Origin: Candidatus Blautia equi
GTDB lineage: Bacteria; Bacillota; Clostridia; Lachnospirales; Lachnospiraceae
Length of the DNA: 22,024 bases
Assembly (NCBI GenBank): GCA_018064695.1
Contig: JAGHUU010000119.1
Span: 1 to 22,024, forward strand
Direction: 5' to 3'
In this document: one piece after another, positions 6,666-14,469 of the stretch
Numbering within the stretch: the first letter of the stretch is position 1
Layout of the letters: the number at the start of each line of letters is the position of its first letter
Notes under the pieces: generated by a model
The model's input: only the letters and a program-made list of their open reading frames with translations
Database searches by the model: none
What the model was told of the DNA's origin: nothing
Made by a program: the position numbers and the translations under genes

Positions 6666-6675
6666 CGCATTTTTC

Positions 6676-6894
6676 TTATTTATCTCTCCAGATAATACGA
6701 CCCTTAGACAGATCATATGGAGAAAGCTCGATTGTAACTTTGTCGCCTGGCAGAATGCGGATGAAATTCATTCGCAGTTTTCCGCTGATGTGAGCGAGAA
6801 CAACATGCTTGTTCTCAAGTTCTACCTTAAACATTGCATTCGGAAGTTTCTCAAGGACAGTGCCTTCAACTTCGATAACATCAGATTTGGACAT
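6676..6894 (-). CDS. infA: Translation initiation factor IF-1
   Basis: A 72-residue OB-fold protein that binds the 30S A site with IF-2 and IF-3 during initiation. Start MSKSDVIEVEG, the block NAMFKVELENKH, GKLRMNFIRILPGDKV and the ending GRIIWRDK are all typical, and the length is exactly usual. It lies 27 nt after map. In many Firmicutes rpmJ and the rest of the alpha operon follow; here a terminator follows instead, so infA is the last gene of this transcript. Confidence 0.98.
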   Translation of the reverse strand: MSKSDVIEVEGTVLEKLPNAMFKVELENKHVVLAHISGKLRMNFIRILPGDKVTIELSPYDLSKGRIIWRDK

Positions 6895-6921
6895 AAAATA
6901 CCTCCATGTCAGAATTACATA

Positions 6922-7677
6922 TTATTTCGTTAGAGTCAGTATCTCCGGTTCACCCTCGGTGATCAATACTGTGTTTTCATAGTGAGCAGATAAAGAACCA
7001 TCGGAAGCCACCACGGTCCAGTCGTCGCTGAGCCATGCTACATCAGCGCGGCCCATGTTCAGCATAGGCTCAATGGCAAGCGTCATGCCCGGAACCAGTC
7101 TGACACCCGGTCTTCTCATAGGGAAATTAGGAATCACAGGATCCTCATGTAAATGCGTTCCAATTCCATGCCCCGTAAGCTCACGAACAATGCCATACCC
7201 ATACTTGGCAGCATAGGCTCCAATAGCCTTACAGATATCATTCAGATGATTCCCTGCTTTCGCATACTTGATGCCTTCAAAAAAGCACTGCTTTGTCACA
7301 TCCATCAGCTGCTGAGCCTCTTTGGAAACCTCACCAACCGCATAAGTGCGCGCCGCATCAGAATGATAACCCTTATAGATCAAACCGGCATCGATCTTAA
7401 CAAGATCGCCCTCCTGAATGATCTTCTTATGGGATGGAATCCCATGCACAACCTCATCATTCAAGCTGATACAGAAAGATCCCGGAAAGCCCTGATAATT
7501 CAGGAAATTCGGAACACATCCAAGAGATCTGATAATCTCCTCTCCAATTGTATCCAGCTCTTTCGTACTGATACCCGGTTTGATATAAGAAGCAAGTTCC
7601 TCATGAACCTTCTCCAGCAGATGACCGGACTCTCTCATGAGAGCAATTTCACGTTCTGACTTAATCGAAACGGACAT
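6922..7677 (-). CDS. map: Methionine aminopeptidase type I
   Basis: Removes the N-terminal Met from new proteins; a two-metal 'pita-bread' hydrolase of 251 residues. The five metal ligands are visible: D96 (VKIDAG), D107 (HSDAAR), H170 (LTGHGIG), E203 (AIEPM) and E234 (HYENTV). His79 (VVHGIP) is the usual substrate-contact His. No N-terminal zinc-finger extension is present. It lies between adk and infA as in many Firmicutes. The gap to adk is 14 nt, so it is likely co-transcribed. Confidence 0.98.
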   Translation of the reverse strand: MSVSIKSEREIALMRESGHLLEKVHEELASYIKPGISTKELDTIGEEIIRSLGCVPNFLNYQGFPGSFCISLNDEVVHGIPSHKKIIQEGDLVKIDAGLIYKGYHSDAARTYAVGEVSKEAQQLMDVTKQCFFEGIKYAKAGNHLNDICKAIGAYAAKYGYGIVRELTGHGIGTHLHEDPVIPNFPMRRPGVRLVPGMTLAIEPMLNMGRADVAWLSDDWTVVASDGSLSAHYENTVLITEGEPEILTLTK

Positions 7678-7691
7678 ATTCTATCTCCCAA

Positions 7692-8333
7692 TCAACCGAG
7701 GATGGCGGTAATTTCCTGGAATACATCATCCAGTTTCTTAGTGCCATCTACAGTCTTAAGAATGCCTTTACCGGTATAGTAATCAATGAGCGGCTGGGTC
7801 TGATCATGATAAACAGTAAGACGTTTCTGAACAGTCTCAGGCTTGTCATCATCACGAAGAACAAGAGCCTCACCACATGCATCACAAACACCCTCAGTCT
7901 TAGGTGCAGCGTATACAATATGATAAGTAGCGCCGCATTTCAGACAAGCACGTCTGCCGGACATACGGGTAACAATGTTCTCATCCGGAACATCAACATC
8001 AATAGCATAATCAATAGCGCTGCCTAATTTCTCAAGCGCCTCGGTCAGACATTCAGCCTGAGGAATGGTTCTTGGGAAACCGTCCAGTACATAGCCGTTA
8101 GCTGCATCAGGCTGCTGAATACGATCAACAACGAGATCACAGGTGAGTTCATCCGGAACTAAAAGTCCCTGATCCATGTAAGACTTTGCTTTTTTACCAA
8201 GTTCGGTTCCGTTTTTGATATTAGCACGGAAGATATCTCCGGTGGAAATGTGTGGAATCGCATATTTCTCAGCAATCTTTTTAGCCTGCGTACCTTTTCC
8301 TGCTCCAGGAGCTCCAAGCATAATAATTTTCAT
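7692..8333 (-). CDS. adk: Adenylate kinase
   Basis: Converts ATP + AMP to 2 ADP in the cytoplasm. The P-loop is GAPGAGKGT at 7-15. The AMP-binding region is STGDIFR near 30-36, and DGFPRT is near 84-89. The long LID domain carries Cys130, Cys133, Cys150 and Cys153 (CLKC...CDAC), the structural zinc site seen in many Gram-positive enzymes. At 213 residues it is full length. It lies downstream of secY across a 92-nt gap that contains a perfect palindrome, and upstream of map. Confidence 0.98.
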   Translation of the reverse strand: MKIIMLGAPGAGKGTQAKKIAEKYAIPHISTGDIFRANIKNGTELGKKAKSYMDQGLLVPDELTCDLVVDRIQQPDAANGYVLDGFPRTIPQAECLTEALEKLGSAIDYAIDVDVPDENIVTRMSGRRACLKCGATYHIVYAAPKTEGVCDACGEALVLRDDDKPETVQKRLTVYHDQTQPLIDYYTGKGILKTVDGTKKLDDVFQEITAILG

Positions 8334-8393
8334 AATAATCTTTCCTCCATTTACCGCACAACCGATAAATAATTATACTTATATTCAATTTAA

Positions 8394-8418
8394 GGTAGTG
8401 GTGCCAGGCACCACTACC
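8394..8418. other. Perfect 12-bp palindrome between secY and adk
   Basis: GGTAGTGGTGCC and GGCACCACTACC are separated by one base, giving a very stable hairpin on either strand. On the minus strand it starts about 7 nt after the secY stop and is followed by TTAAATT rather than a clean T-tract. It could be a partial terminator, an RNA processing or stability element, or a member of a dispersed palindromic repeat with a GGTGCC-N-GGCACC core. Confidence 0.7.
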
Positions 8419-8425
8419 TCATGTA

Positions 8426-9742
8426 TTAGTTGCTCAGGAAACCTTTATAATTACGTACTACCAGCTGAGATTCAATCTGCTTGATGGTCTCAAGAATAAC
8501 ACCTACGATAATGATCAGAGATGTTCCACCGAAAGAAACTCTTGCACCAAATACTCCGTTGAAGAAGATTGGCACGATAGCTACGATCATAAGTCCAACT
8601 GCACCTATAAAAATAATGTAGTTCAGAATTCTGGTCAGATAATCTGAAGTTGGTTTACCAGGACGGATACCTGGGATGAAACCACCCTGTTTCTTGATAT
8701 TATCTGCAACTTCCAGTGGATTAAAGGTAATGGAAGTGTAGAAATATGCGAAGAAGATACAGAGAACGATGTAAAGGATCAGACCCCAGCTGTATTTCAG
8801 CTGAGATGGATTACACCAGTTGCTGGAGCTAAGTCCGTTCAGAATTAATCCGCCAATTCCAGTACCACCGGATTTACCGGCGAACTGAGCAATTACTACA
8901 GGGAAAGACATGATGGAGGATGCGAAGATGATTGGGATAACACCGGCGGTGTTTACCTTCAGCGGAATATGTGTGGACTGACCACCCATACTTCTTCTTC
9001 CTACCATCTTTCTGGAATACTGTACCGGGATTCTTCTCTCTGCGCCGTTCAGGATCAGAACGAAGACGATAACCAGCATGATAATTGCAAAAATGATCAC
9101 GCCTGCAAGCATTCCTTTTGCGATGCTCTTTCCTTTGATAAAGTTCTCATAAAGCAAGGAAATATCACTTGGGATACGGGAAATGATGTTTACGCAAAGT
9201 ACGATAGAAATACCATTTCCGATTCCCTTCTCGGTAATTCTCTCACCGATCCACATAAGCATTGCGGAACCGGCAGTAAGAGTAACTACTACAGTAAATC
9301 CCTTGAAGAAGTTCATGTTGCTAATGATGTTGCTGCGGCCAAATCCGATGGTCATTGCCAGGGATTCGAAAAGTGCAAGGCCAACCGTTACATAACGGGT
9401 GATGGCTGTCATTTTCTTACGACCTTCTTCTCCATCCTTCTGCATCTCCTCCAGTGCCGGAATGGCAATGGTAAGAAGCTGAATGATAATGGAGGATGTA
9501 ATGTATGGTGTGATATTCAATGCGAAGATTGACATGTTTTCAAAAGATCCACCGGTGAACGCGTCAAAGAAGTTGAACGCGTCACCAGTATTACTCTGAA
9601 ACCACTGTTTGAATACGCTGGAATTCACTCCCGGAACCGGAAGCTGAGATCCCAGACGGATGATGAAGATCATTCCAACAACATAAAGGAGTTTTCTTCT
9701 CATCTCTTTAACTCTAAAAACGTTTTTAAGAGTATCAAACAT
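8426..9742 (-). CDS. secY: Protein translocase subunit SecY
   Basis: Channel-forming membrane subunit of the Sec translocon, partner of SecE, SecG and SecA. The 438 residues have about ten hydrophobic segments. Family motifs include RLGSQLPVPGVN near 29-40, the plug region FTGGSFENMSIFALNITPYI near 62-81, GERITEKGIGNG at 166-177, and GFIPGIRPGKPT at 354-365 in the SecA/ribosome-contact loop. It follows rplO by only 2 nt, the classic spc-operon arrangement. Nothing looks truncated. Confidence 0.98.
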   Translation of the reverse strand: MFDTLKNVFRVKEMRRKLLYVVGMIFIIRLGSQLPVPGVNSSVFKQWFQSNTGDAFNFFDAFTGGSFENMSIFALNITPYITSSIIIQLLTIAIPALEEMQKDGEEGRKKMTAITRYVTVGLALFESLAMTIGFGRSNIISNMNFFKGFTVVVTLTAGSAMLMWIGERITEKGIGNGISIVLCVNIISRIPSDISLLYENFIKGKSIAKGMLAGVIIFAIIMLVIVFVLILNGAERRIPVQYSRKMVGRRSMGGQSTHIPLKVNTAGVIPIIFASSIMSFPVVIAQFAGKSGGTGIGGLILNGLSSSNWCNPSQLKYSWGLILYIVLCIFFAYFYTSITFNPLEVADNIKKQGGFIPGIRPGKPTSDYLTRILNYIIFIGAVGLMIVAIVPIFFNGVFGARVSFGGTSLIIIVGVILETIKQIESQLVVRNYKGFLSN

Positions 9743-9744
9743 TA

Positions 9745-10185
9745 TTAGATCACCTCTACTGTACCACCAGCAGCCTCAATTTTAGCCTTTGCAGTCTCGC
9801 TGACAGCGTTTACTTTGACAACCAGTTTCTTTGTAAGCTCGCCGTTTCCAAGAATCTTAACGCCATCGCCAAGTTTGGAAATTGCTTTGCTTGCAAGTAA
9901 AGTATCAACAGTAACTTCTGCACCATCTTCAAAGCGATTCAGTACATCGACATTAATTGCAATGATCTCTTTTGTATTTCTGTTATTGAAACCTCTCTTA
10001 GGAAGACGTCTGTATAAAGGCATCTGTCCACCTTCGAATCCTGGTTTCTTATGTCCGGAACGAGCTAACTGTCCTTTGTGACCTTTACCTGCGGTCTTGC
10101 CGTTTCCGGATCCGTGTCCACGGCCTCTTCTGAAGTTATCGCTGTGTTTAGAACCATCAGCTGGTCTTAAGTTTGATAATTCCAT
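9745..10185 (-). CDS. rplO: 50S ribosomal protein L15 (uL15)
   Basis: Late-assembly 23S-binding protein, 146 residues. The start MELSNLRPADGSKH, the basic Gly-rich N-terminal extension (GRGHGSGNGKTAGKGHKGQ) and GFEGGQMPLYRRLPKRGF are diagnostic. The C-terminal globular part ends with EAAGGTVEVI. It sits between rpmD and secY with short gaps, and a strong AAGGAGGTG precedes the start. Confidence 0.98.
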   Translation of the reverse strand: MELSNLRPADGSKHSDNFRRGRGHGSGNGKTAGKGHKGQLARSGHKKPGFEGGQMPLYRRLPKRGFNNRNTKEIIAINVDVLNRFEDGAEVTVDTLLASKAISKLGDGVKILGNGELTKKLVVKVNAVSETAKAKIEAAGGTVEVI

Positions 10186-10214
10186 TTGGGCACCTCCTTC
10201 TTCAATTCAACTTA

Positions 10215-10397
10215 TTAAGCTTCTTCTACTTTTACCAGGTGCTGTACCTGCTGAATCTGACCTTTTGTTGCTGCGTTGTTTGGGAGACAAACTGTTTTGT
10301 GAAGTTTGGTAAGACCCATAGCTTCAACAGTTTTTCTGTGTTTTGGAACAGCACCAATAGGAGATTTTACTAAAGTAACTTTTAACATGTCTGCCAT
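10215..10397 (-). CDS. rpmD: 50S ribosomal protein L30 (uL30)
   Basis: Small 60-residue large-subunit protein. KVTLVKSPIGAVPKHRKTVEAMGLTKLHKTV has the typical 'SxIG..p..r.tl..LGL..' pattern, followed by VQHLVKVEE at the end. It lies 14 nt after rpsE and 29 nt before rplO, the standard spc order. The length is normal for the bacterial protein. Confidence 0.97.
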   Translation of the reverse strand: MADMLKVTLVKSPIGAVPKHRKTVEAMGLTKLHKTVCLPNNAATKGQIQQVQHLVKVEEA

Positions 10398-10411
10398 TTC
10401 AGTTCTCCTCC

Positions 10412-10921
10412 TTATGCCAGAATTTCATCAACAGATTTTCCACGAAGTTTTGCAACTTCCTCTGGAGTTTTCAGCTGACTTAAACCATCGATGGTAGCCA
10501 TAACAACGTTCTGTTTGTTTCTGGATCCCATACATTTTGTACGAATGTTTTTGATACCTGCGAGCTCGATAACCGCACGTGCTGGGCCACCGGCGATAAC
10601 ACCGGTACCTTCTGGAGCTCTCTTCAGAAGCATCTCTGCGCTTCCGAATTTTCCGTTGAAGTCATGAGTAATAGATGCATTCTCATCTCTTGCTACGGAT
10701 ACAAGGTTCTTCATAGCGTCCTCTTTTCCTTTGCGGATTGCTTCAGGAATTTCGGCTGCTTTTCCAAGTCCTGCACCAACGTGTCCGTTCTTGTCACCGA
10801 CAACAACGAGAGCGGTAAATCTCATGTTACGTCCGCCCTTAACAACCTTAGTTACACGTTTGATGGCTACGACTTTATCTTCTAACTCTAACTGACTTGC
10901 ATCAATAAGATTACGTTTCAT
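10412..10921 (-). CDS. rpsE: 30S ribosomal protein S5 (uS5)
   Basis: Small-subunit protein at the mRNA entry tunnel, with roles in accuracy and helicase activity. 169 residues. The N-terminal RNA-binding domain shows LEDKVVAIKRVTKVVKGGR and HVGAGLGKAAEIPEAIRKG. The C-terminal domain has GTGVIAGGPARAVIELAGIKNI. These are invariant family blocks. It is 17 nt downstream of rplR. The spectinomycin-loop region (VVKGGRNMRF) looks ordinary. Confidence 0.98.
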   Translation of the reverse strand: MKRNLIDASQLELEDKVVAIKRVTKVVKGGRNMRFTALVVVGDKNGHVGAGLGKAAEIPEAIRKGKEDAMKNLVSVARDENASITHDFNGKFGSAEMLLKRAPEGTGVIAGGPARAVIELAGIKNIRTKCMGSRNKQNVVMATIDGLSQLKTPEEVAKLRGKSVDEILA

Positions 10922-10938
10922 GTGCGCTTTTCCTCCCT

Positions 10939-11307
10939 TTAGAATTTCAGGCCAGCTTCTCTTGCTGCATCTGCTAATGCTTTAACTTTACCATGGTAAA
11001 TGTATCCAGCTCTGTCAAATACAACACTCTCGATACCTGCCTCAAGGGCTCTCTTACCAATTACAGTTCCAAGGTACTCAGCTGCTTTCACATCATCCGT
11101 AAACTCTAACTCTGCTTTTACGTCTTTCTGAAGAGTAGAAGCGGATACCAGAGTCTTTCCACAACTGTCATCAATGATCTGTGCATACATATGCTTGTTG
11201 GAACGGAATACTGCTAAACGTGGAGTTGTAGCGGTTCCAGCCAGATGATGACGGATTCTTCTATGCTTTTTCTCGCGAATTGCTGCTCTAGATGCTTTGC
11301 TTACCAT
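10939..11307 (-). CDS. rplR: 50S ribosomal protein L18 (uL18)
   Basis: Binds 5S rRNA in the central protuberance with L5. 122 residues. It has a basic N-terminus (RAAIREKKHRRIRHHLAG), RLAVFRSNKHMYAQIIDD, and the C-terminal FDRAGYIYHGKVKALADAAREAGLKF, all standard. It lies 16 nt after rplF, within the spc section. Confidence 0.98.
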   Translation of the reverse strand: MVSKASRAAIREKKHRRIRHHLAGTATTPRLAVFRSNKHMYAQIIDDSCGKTLVSASTLQKDVKAELEFTDDVKAAEYLGTVIGKRALEAGIESVVFDRAGYIYHGKVKALADAAREAGLKF

Positions 11308-11323
11308 ATTCTCACCCTCCTAA

Positions 11324-11866
11324 TTATTTCTTACCAGTCTTACCAACTTTGCGTCTGATAACCTCATCAGCATACTTGATACCTTTGCCCTTGTATGGCT
11401 CAGGTCTTCTCTTATCTCTGATCTCAGCTGCAAACTGTCCAACTTTTTCTTTGTCGATACCGGAAACGATGATCTTGTTCTGGCCCTCTACGGTAGTAGT
11501 GATGCCATCTGGATCGGTCATTTCTACTGGATGAGAATAACCAAGGGCAAGGTTAAGCTTGTTGCCCTGCTTATTTGCTCTATAACCTACACCGTTAACC
11601 TCAAGAACTTTGGTATAGCCCTGGGATACACCAACAACCATGTTGTTGATAAGGGATCTGGTTAAGCCGTGTAAAGATTTGATTCTCTTAAGGTCGTTTG
11701 GTCTGGTAACTACTACGGAACCATCCTCAACCTTGATTTCCATTTCTACAGGAAGTGCTCTTTCGAGTGTTCCTTTTGGTCCTTTTACGGTTAATACGTT
11801 GCCTTCTTTTACTTCTACAGTTACACCTGCAGGAATTGCTACTGGCAGTCTACCGATACGAGACAT
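11324..11866 (-). CDS. rplF: 50S ribosomal protein L6 (uL6)
   Basis: Large-subunit protein near the factor-binding site, 180 residues, made of two similar beta-alpha domains. MSRIGRLPVAIPAGV starts the protein. LTVKGPKGTLER, HGLTRSLINNMVVGVSQGY and the C-terminal RRPEPYKGKGIKYADEVIRRKVGKTGKK are diagnostic. The SD AGGAGGACAA precedes the ATG. A 135-nt gap with two hairpins separates it from the upstream rpsH. Confidence 0.98.
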   Translation of the reverse strand: MSRIGRLPVAIPAGVTVEVKEGNVLTVKGPKGTLERALPVEMEIKVEDGSVVVTRPNDLKRIKSLHGLTRSLINNMVVGVSQGYTKVLEVNGVGYRANKQGNKLNLALGYSHPVEMTDPDGITTTVEGQNKIIVSGIDKEKVGQFAAEIRDKRRPEPYKGKGIKYADEVIRRKVGKTGKK

Positions 11867-11894
11867 ATTTTTGTCCTCCTTACTTAGATTGTCG

Positions 11895-11973
11895 GAGGGA
11901 ATCCTCTTGTTCCCTCTGTTTTCAGTTTTATGGTTTCATCCAGGGAAAACCCCGTTTGGAGATTTCCATGGAT
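11895..11973 (-). other. Two intercistronic hairpins between rpsH and rplF
   Basis: One stem pairs GAGGGAA with TTCCCTC (11895-11901 and 11910-11916) around 8 nt. The other pairs ATCCA-GGAAA with TTTCC-TGGAT (11938-11948 and 11963-11973) with one central mismatch. Neither has a U-tract on the minus strand. They fill an unusually long gap (135 nt) for this operon. Confidence 0.5.
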
Positions 11974-12001
11974 AAGTTTATGTGAATATCTTATTCAGAT
12001 A

Positions 12002-12403
12002 TTACCATACGAAGCAAAGAACTTCTCCGCCGACTTTAAGCTTTCTAGCCTGTTTGTCAGTGATAACGCCCTGGTTGGTGGAAAGGATTGCAATACCAAG
12101 TCCGCCAAGAACCTTTGGAAGCTCATCTTTACCAGCGTAAATACGGAGACCTGGTTTGGAGATTCTCTTAAGACCGGTGATGATCTTCTCGTTTTTGTTC
12201 TCACCGTATTTCAGGGTGATGTGGATGTTCTGAGAAGGACCAGCCTCTACTAAATCGTATTTTGCGATGTATCCCTCGTCAACAAGGATGTTTGCGATAG
12301 CAAGTTTCATCTTGGATGCTGGAACATCTACAGTGTCATGTTTTGCAGTATTTGCGTTACGAATTCTAGTAAGCATATCTGCGATTGGATCGCTCATTGT
12401 CAT
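12002..12403 (-). CDS. rpsH: 30S ribosomal protein S8 (uS8)
   Basis: Primary 16S rRNA binder in the central domain, 133 residues. MTMSDPIADMLTRIRNAN opens the protein. LPKVLGGLGIAILSTNQGVITDKQARK and GGEVLCFVW end it, all classic. AGGAGG lies 8 nt before the first ATG, so I keep the MTMS start rather than the second ATG. In E. coli S8 is the spc-operon repressor; nothing here shows the same control. Confidence 0.98.
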   Translation of the reverse strand: MTMSDPIADMLTRIRNANTAKHDTVDVPASKMKLAIANILVDEGYIAKYDLVEAGPSQNIHITLKYGENKNEKIITGLKRISKPGLRIYAGKDELPKVLGGLGIAILSTNQGVITDKQARKLKVGGEVLCFVW

Positions 12404-12470
12404 GTTAGTTTCCTCCTAATACTTTCAGACTTTACATGTAAGATATATTTGTTTGTTTTATTTCAACAGA

Positions 12471-12656
12471 TTACCAGGAAGCTTTCTTAACTCCAGGGAT
12501 CTGTCCTTTGTAAGCTAACTCACGGAAGCAAACTCTGCAGATTCCGTATTTTCTTAAAACAGAATGTGGACGTCCACAAATGTTGCAGCGAGTATATTCT
12601 CTTGTGGAGAATTTCTGTTTACGCTGCTGTTTGATTTTCATTGCTGTCTTAGCCAT
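12471..12656 (-). CDS. rpsZ: 30S ribosomal protein S14 type Z (uS14, zinc form)
   Basis: Short zinc-binding S14, 61 residues, against about 89-100 for the zinc-free form. The zinc ribbon Cys residues are C24, C27, C40 and C43 (CNICGRP...GICRVC). The ending GQIPGVKKASW is invariant. It is located between rplE and rpsH as expected. Some Firmicutes keep a second zinc-independent S14 elsewhere for zinc starvation; none is in this window. Confidence 0.98.
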   Translation of the reverse strand: MAKTAMKIKQQRKQKFSTREYTRCNICGRPHSVLRKYGICRVCFRELAYKGQIPGVKKASW

Positions 12657-12681
12657 GAATTCATCCTCCTATCAGATTTTG

Positions 12682-12708
12682 TGACCCCGGCTTTTAAGCC
12701 GGTGGTCA
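12682..12708 (-). other. Intercistronic hairpin between rplE and rpsZ
   Basis: TGACC-CCGGCTT pairs with AAGCCGG-GGTCA, 12 base pairs with a single bulged base and a TT loop on the plus-strand reading. On the minus strand it is followed by CAAAATC, not a U-tract, so termination is unlikely. It fills most of the gap between the two genes, stopping before the rpsZ ribosome binding site. Confidence 0.6.
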
Positions 12709-12720
12709 TCAGGGTTTCAA

Positions 12721-13260
12721 TTATTTTGCAAATGGCATGTTGAAGAGTGTCAGTAACTCACGAGCTTCCTCATCGGTCTTAGCTGTGGTAACGAAGATGA
12801 TGTCCATACCTCTTACCTTATCAACTTTATCATACTCAACCTCTGGGAAGATGAGCTGCTCTTTAATACCAAGAGCGTAGTTTCCTCTTCCATCAAAGCC
12901 GTTTGGATTGATACCACGGAAGTCACGAACTCGTGGAAGTGCGAGGTTGATCAGACGATCAGCGAACTCGTACATTTTCTCACCACGAAGGGTAACTTTA
13001 CATCCGATTGGCATACCCTCTCTGATTTTGAAGTTTGCAACAGATTTTTTAGCTTTGGTAGCAATTGCTTTCTGTCCGGTAATCAGCTCCATATCAGCGA
13101 TTGCAGCATCAAGCAGTTTTGCGTTTTCCTTAGCTTCGCCAACACCCATATTCACTACGATCTTATCGAGCTTTGGCACTTCCATAACGTTTTTATATCC
13201 AAACTTTTTGGTCATGGCATCCATGATCTCGTTTGTGTACATATCTTTTAATCTACTCAT
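12721..13260 (-). CDS. rplE: 50S ribosomal protein L5 (uL5)
   Basis: 5S rRNA-binding protein of the central protuberance, 179 residues. Recognised by KIVVNMGVGEAKENAKLLDAA, IREGMPIGCKVTLRG, LPRVRDFRG and the ending DIIFVTTAKTDEEARELLTLF. Two in-frame ATGs lie 6 nt apart. GAGAGGAGG lies 1 nt before the first, which is too close, and 7 nt before the second, so I start at the second (MSRLKDMY), which also fits the family start. It is 20 nt after rplX. Confidence 0.97.
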   Translation of the reverse strand: MSRLKDMYTNEIMDAMTKKFGYKNVMEVPKLDKIVVNMGVGEAKENAKLLDAAIADMELITGQKAIATKAKKSVANFKIREGMPIGCKVTLRGEKMYEFADRLINLALPRVRDFRGINPNGFDGRGNYALGIKEQLIFPEVEYDKVDKVRGMDIIFVTTAKTDEEARELLTLFNMPFAK

Positions 13261-13280
13261 TGTCATGCCTCCTCTCTCAA

Positions 13281-13586
13281 TTAGTCGATCACAGCGCCTG
13301 TTGCCTTAGCAACGCGGACTTTTTTGTCTCCGTCCATCTTGAAGCCTACTCTGGTAGCTTTGCCGCCAACCATGAGCATAACGTTAGAAACGTGAAGTGG
13401 AGCCTCTTTCTGGATGATTCCACCGTTCTGGTTAGCTGCGGATGGTTTGGAGTGTTTGCTTACCATGTTTACGTTCTCAACAACAACGGTATTGTCTTTT
13501 ACATTAACGGCAAGGACTTTACCCTCTGCGCCTTTATCTTTACCAGCGATTACTTTAACAGTATCACCTTTTTTAATTTTCATCAT
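13281..13586 (-). CDS. rplX: 50S ribosomal protein L24 (uL24)
   Basis: Assembly initiator of the large subunit, 101 residues with a KOW motif: KIKKGDTVKVIAGKDKGAEGKV. Later blocks are NMVSKHSKPSAANQNGGIIQKEAPLHVSNVML and GFKMDGDKKVRVAK, all normal. GGAGG lies about 10 nt before the first of two adjacent ATGs. It is 17 nt after rplN. Confidence 0.97.
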   Translation of the reverse strand: MMKIKKGDTVKVIAGKDKGAEGKVLAVNVKDNTVVVENVNMVSKHSKPSAANQNGGIIQKEAPLHVSNVMLMVGGKATRVGFKMDGDKKVRVAKATGAVID

Positions 13587-13603
13587 AATAAGGCAACCTC
13601 CAA

Positions 13604-13972
13604 TTATAATACTTCTGGAGCCAGGGAAACGATCTTCATAAATTTCTTCTCACGAAGCTCTCTAGCTACAGGTCCAAAAATACGAGTTCCTCTTGGGGTT
13701 CCGTCATCTTTAATGATAACAGCTGCGTTCTCATCGAAACGAATGTAGGATCCGTCTTTACGACGAGCGCCTTTTACGGAACGAACAACTACAGCTTTTA
13801 CAACGTCACCTTTTTTAACAACGCCGCCTGGTGTTGCATCTTTAACGGAAGCAACGATGATATCACCAATTGCAGCATATCTTCTTGTAGAGCCACCCAT
13901 AACACGAATACAAAGGATTTCTTTTGCACCAGTGTTGTCGGCAACTTTCAGTCTTGTTTCCTGCTGAATCAT
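13604..13972 (-). CDS. rplN: 50S ribosomal protein L14 (uL14)
   Basis: Large-subunit protein at the subunit interface, 122 residues. MIQQETRLKVADNTGAKEILCIRVMGG is the standard start. ENAAVIIKDDGTPRGTRIFGPVARELR and the ending KIVSLAPEVL are nearly invariant. It lies between rpsQ and rplX with a 14-nt gap, with SD GGAGGA ahead. Confidence 0.98.
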   Translation of the reverse strand: MIQQETRLKVADNTGAKEILCIRVMGGSTRRYAAIGDIIVASVKDATPGGVVKKGDVVKAVVVRSVKGARRKDGSYIRFDENAAVIIKDDGTPRGTRIFGPVARELREKKFMKIVSLAPEVL

Positions 13973-13986
13973 ACTGGTTTTCCTCC

Positions 13987-14241
13987 TTATTTAGCCTTCT
14001 CTACAATCTCAACCAGTCTCCATCTCTTGTCTTTGGACAGTGGTCTGGTCTCCATTACTTTTACGGTATCACCGATATTGCACTCATTGTTCTCATCATG
14101 AGCTTTGAGTTTGTATGTTCTCTTTACGATTTTCTTGTAAAGAGGATGTTTTACATGGTCTTCGATTGCTACAACGATGGTTTTCTGCATCTTGTTGCTT
14201 ACAACCTTACCAACACGGGTTTTTCTCAGATTTCTTTCCAC
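13987..14241 (-). CDS. rpsQ: 30S ribosomal protein S17 (uS17)
   Basis: Primary 16S-binding OB-fold protein, 84 residues. MERNLRKTRVGKVVSNKMQKTIVVAIE, HPLYKKIVKRTYKLKAHDE and GDTVKVMETRPLSKDKRWRLVEIVEKA are the diagnostic blocks. It follows rpmC by 24 nt and precedes rplN by 14 nt. SD GGAGGAAA is present before the ATG. Confidence 0.98.
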   Translation of the reverse strand: MERNLRKTRVGKVVSNKMQKTIVVAIEDHVKHPLYKKIVKRTYKLKAHDENNECNIGDTVKVMETRPLSKDKRWRLVEIVEKAK

Positions 14242-14265
14242 GATAATTTCCTCCTATACTCACTC

Positions 14266-14469
14266 TTAAGCGTTAGCCTTCTCAGTGATTACTGTCTGGA
14301 TTCTGGCAATATTTTTACGAACCTCTTTGATTCGGCTGGTATTGTCTAACTGATTGGTTGCATTCTGAAATCTCAGGTTAAAAAGTTCTTTCTTAGCAGC
14401 TACTAATTCTTCATTTAATTCTGCAGCTGATTTTGCTTTTAAATCTTCTACGAATTTATTAATTTTCAC
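14266..14469 (-). CDS. rpmC: 50S ribosomal protein L29 (uL29), GTG start
   Basis: Helical protein at the exit tunnel rim, 67 residues; KINKFVEDLKAKSAAELNEEL and FNLRFQNATNQLDNTSRIKEVRKNIARI are typical. No ATG fits. Two in-frame GTG codons lie 9 nt apart. The upstream one is inside the ribosome binding site (AAGGCGGTGATA, one mismatch from the ideal anti-SD complement), so I choose the downstream GTG, 8 nt after GGCGG. This gives MKINKF, the usual family start. The gene overlaps the end of rplP by 11 nt, suggesting translational coupling. Confidence 0.93.
   Translation of the reverse strand: MKINKFVEDLKAKSAAELNEELVAAKKELFNLRFQNATNQLDNTSRIKEVRKNIARIQTVITEKANA

Noticed and set aside
6251..6675. 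A hidden rpmJ (L36) gene after infA
   Set aside because: Neither strand shows the short basic Cys-containing L36 pattern; the space is occupied by terminator, promoter, riboswitch and second terminator.
12409..12470. Possible internal promoter (TTGAAA and TATATC) between rpsZ and rpsH
   Set aside because: The spacing is about 13 bp, too short for a vegetative promoter, and the region is simply A/T-rich.
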